Source: Candidatus Nitrosopumilus sp.
GTDB taxonomy: Archaea; Thermoproteota; Nitrososphaeria; Nitrososphaerales; Nitrosopumilaceae
Length of the DNA: 5,174 bases
Assembly: GCA_013043295.1 (NCBI GenBank)
Contig: JABDOO010000008.1
Span: 1 to 5,174, forward strand
Direction: 5' to 3'
Under the pieces are notes generated by a model that was not told where the DNA came from, searched no databases, and worked only from the letters and a program-made list of their open reading frames with translations. The position numbers and the translations under genes are program-made. Each line of letters opens with the position of its first letter. The first letter of the stretch is position 1. Shown here one piece after another: positions 4,639 to 5,174 of this stretch.

Positions 4639-5174
4639 TTGACTGAAACTAAAATCATTCCAATCTTCCCACTTGATTTAGTATTATTTCCTAGACAAGA
4701 ATTACCCCTAAGAATTTTTGAGCCTAGATACAAGCAACTTGTAGATGATTGTATGCTAGGAGATGGTCAGTTTGGTGTGTGTCTAATTGATGAGAATAAT
4801 TCGGTTAATGGTTGGAATTCTCCTAAATTGGTAGGGACTATTGCTAAAATTTCAAAATGTGAGGATGTAGAAATTAATGGTTTACAATTACACATTGAAA
4901 CCCTGGGAAGAAATTCTTTTAGAATTAAAAGAATAATTCCTCCATCCATTACTCAACCTACAAACTATGATCCACTATCAGTTGAAGGTCATAAAGAAAT
5001 TTCTGAAATCCATGAAAAAATAGGAACAGAAGAAAAAATGTACATTCAAGCTGAAGTTGAAATGATTCCAGAAATTGATGAAAACATTTCACTTGAGAAA
5101 TGGGAATCACTAGTTGAATTGTGGAAAAAGAAAATTATCAAGCAAGCTTTACCTCAAGTTGTTGATTCACATTC
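4639..5174 (+). CDS. LON substrate-binding domain (PUA-like) protein, 3' end outside window
   Basis: The frame is open from TTG 4639 to the window end (178 complete codons plus two bases). It has the N-terminal substrate-recognition fold of Lon protease: IIPIFPLDLVLFP (6-18), then LPLRIFEPRYKQLVDDCM (22-39), then a QFGVCLI strand, and later KLVGTIAKISKCEDVEINGL and a GRNSFRIK strand. The second part (about 128-178) is helical and charged. Archaeal LonB normally lacks this domain, and stand-alone LON-domain proteins are about 190-220 residues, so I expect a short stand-alone protein; no AAA+ motif has appeared by residue 178. No ATG lies near the domain start; a second TTG at 4624 is possible, and an in-frame TAG at 4615 limits extension. 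There is no clear ribosome site, which fits a leaderless mRNA. Its substrate and partner are unknown. Confidence 0.88.
   Translation, partial: MTETKIIPIFPLDLVLFPRQELPLRIFEPRYKQLVDDCMLGDGQFGVCLIDENNSVNGWNSPKLVGTIAKISKCEDVEINGLQLHIETLGRNSFRIKRIIPPSITQPTNYDPLSVEGHKEISEIHEKIGTEEKMYIQAEVEMIPEIDENISLEKWESLVELWKKKIIKQALPQVVDSH

Noticed and set aside
4767..4949. 60-codon minus-strand frame opposite the LON gene
   Set aside because: It is opposite well-conserved LON-domain sequence and has no motif.

Overview
The window is most likely from a mesophilic ammonia-oxidising archaeon of the Nitrososphaerota (Thaumarchaeota), probably Nitrosopumilus-like. I infer this from an archaeal A-type ATP synthase cluster, a PyrI-regulated aspartate carbamoyltransferase, TTTAWATA-like TATA boxes close to start codons, AT-rich DNA and lysine/isoleucine-rich proteins. 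The assignment rests on pattern recognition, not on a search.

Positions 1-3115 (plus strand) hold the distal part of an A-type ATP synthase operon. It contains the C-terminal third or so of catalytic subunit A, then subunit B (TTG start overlapping the atpA stop by four bases), then rotor-stalk subunit D. A 43-residue charged small protein gene follows one base after atpD, and last comes the membrane rotor subunit c (K) with a signal-peptide-like leader. The c gene has its own TATA box and a Shine-Dalgarno-like site. A T-rich terminator follows. The order A-B-D-small-c resembles, as I recall it, the Sulfolobus atp operon, where a ~7-kDa epsilon gene lies between gamma (D) and the proteolipid. 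Subunits C, E, F and I are not in the window.

Positions 3153-4585 hold the two subunits of aspartate carbamoyltransferase, the committed step of pyrimidine synthesis. Unlike the familiar pyrBI tandem, they are divergent: pyrI (regulatory) on the minus strand converges on atpK, and pyrB (catalytic) runs on the plus strand. With the pyrI start I prefer, only 41 bp separate the two start codons, and the two predicted TATA boxes interlock in that space. A T-run follows pyrB.

Positions 4639-5174 (plus strand) hold the start of a protein with a LON substrate-binding (PUA-like) domain, running off the window end. It begins with TTG and has its own TATA-like box.

Four predicted promoters place the TATA centre 28.5-30.5 bases before the chosen start codon, which implies leaderless or nearly leaderless mRNAs. 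No stretch over 300 bases lacks a gene. I saw no RNA genes, mobile elements or CRISPR arrays. The most novel-looking items are the 43-residue ORF in the ATP synthase operon, the interlocked divergent pyrI/pyrB promoters, and the Gln/Glu-Ser/Tyr pattern in subunit c that resembles sodium-binding rotor rings.
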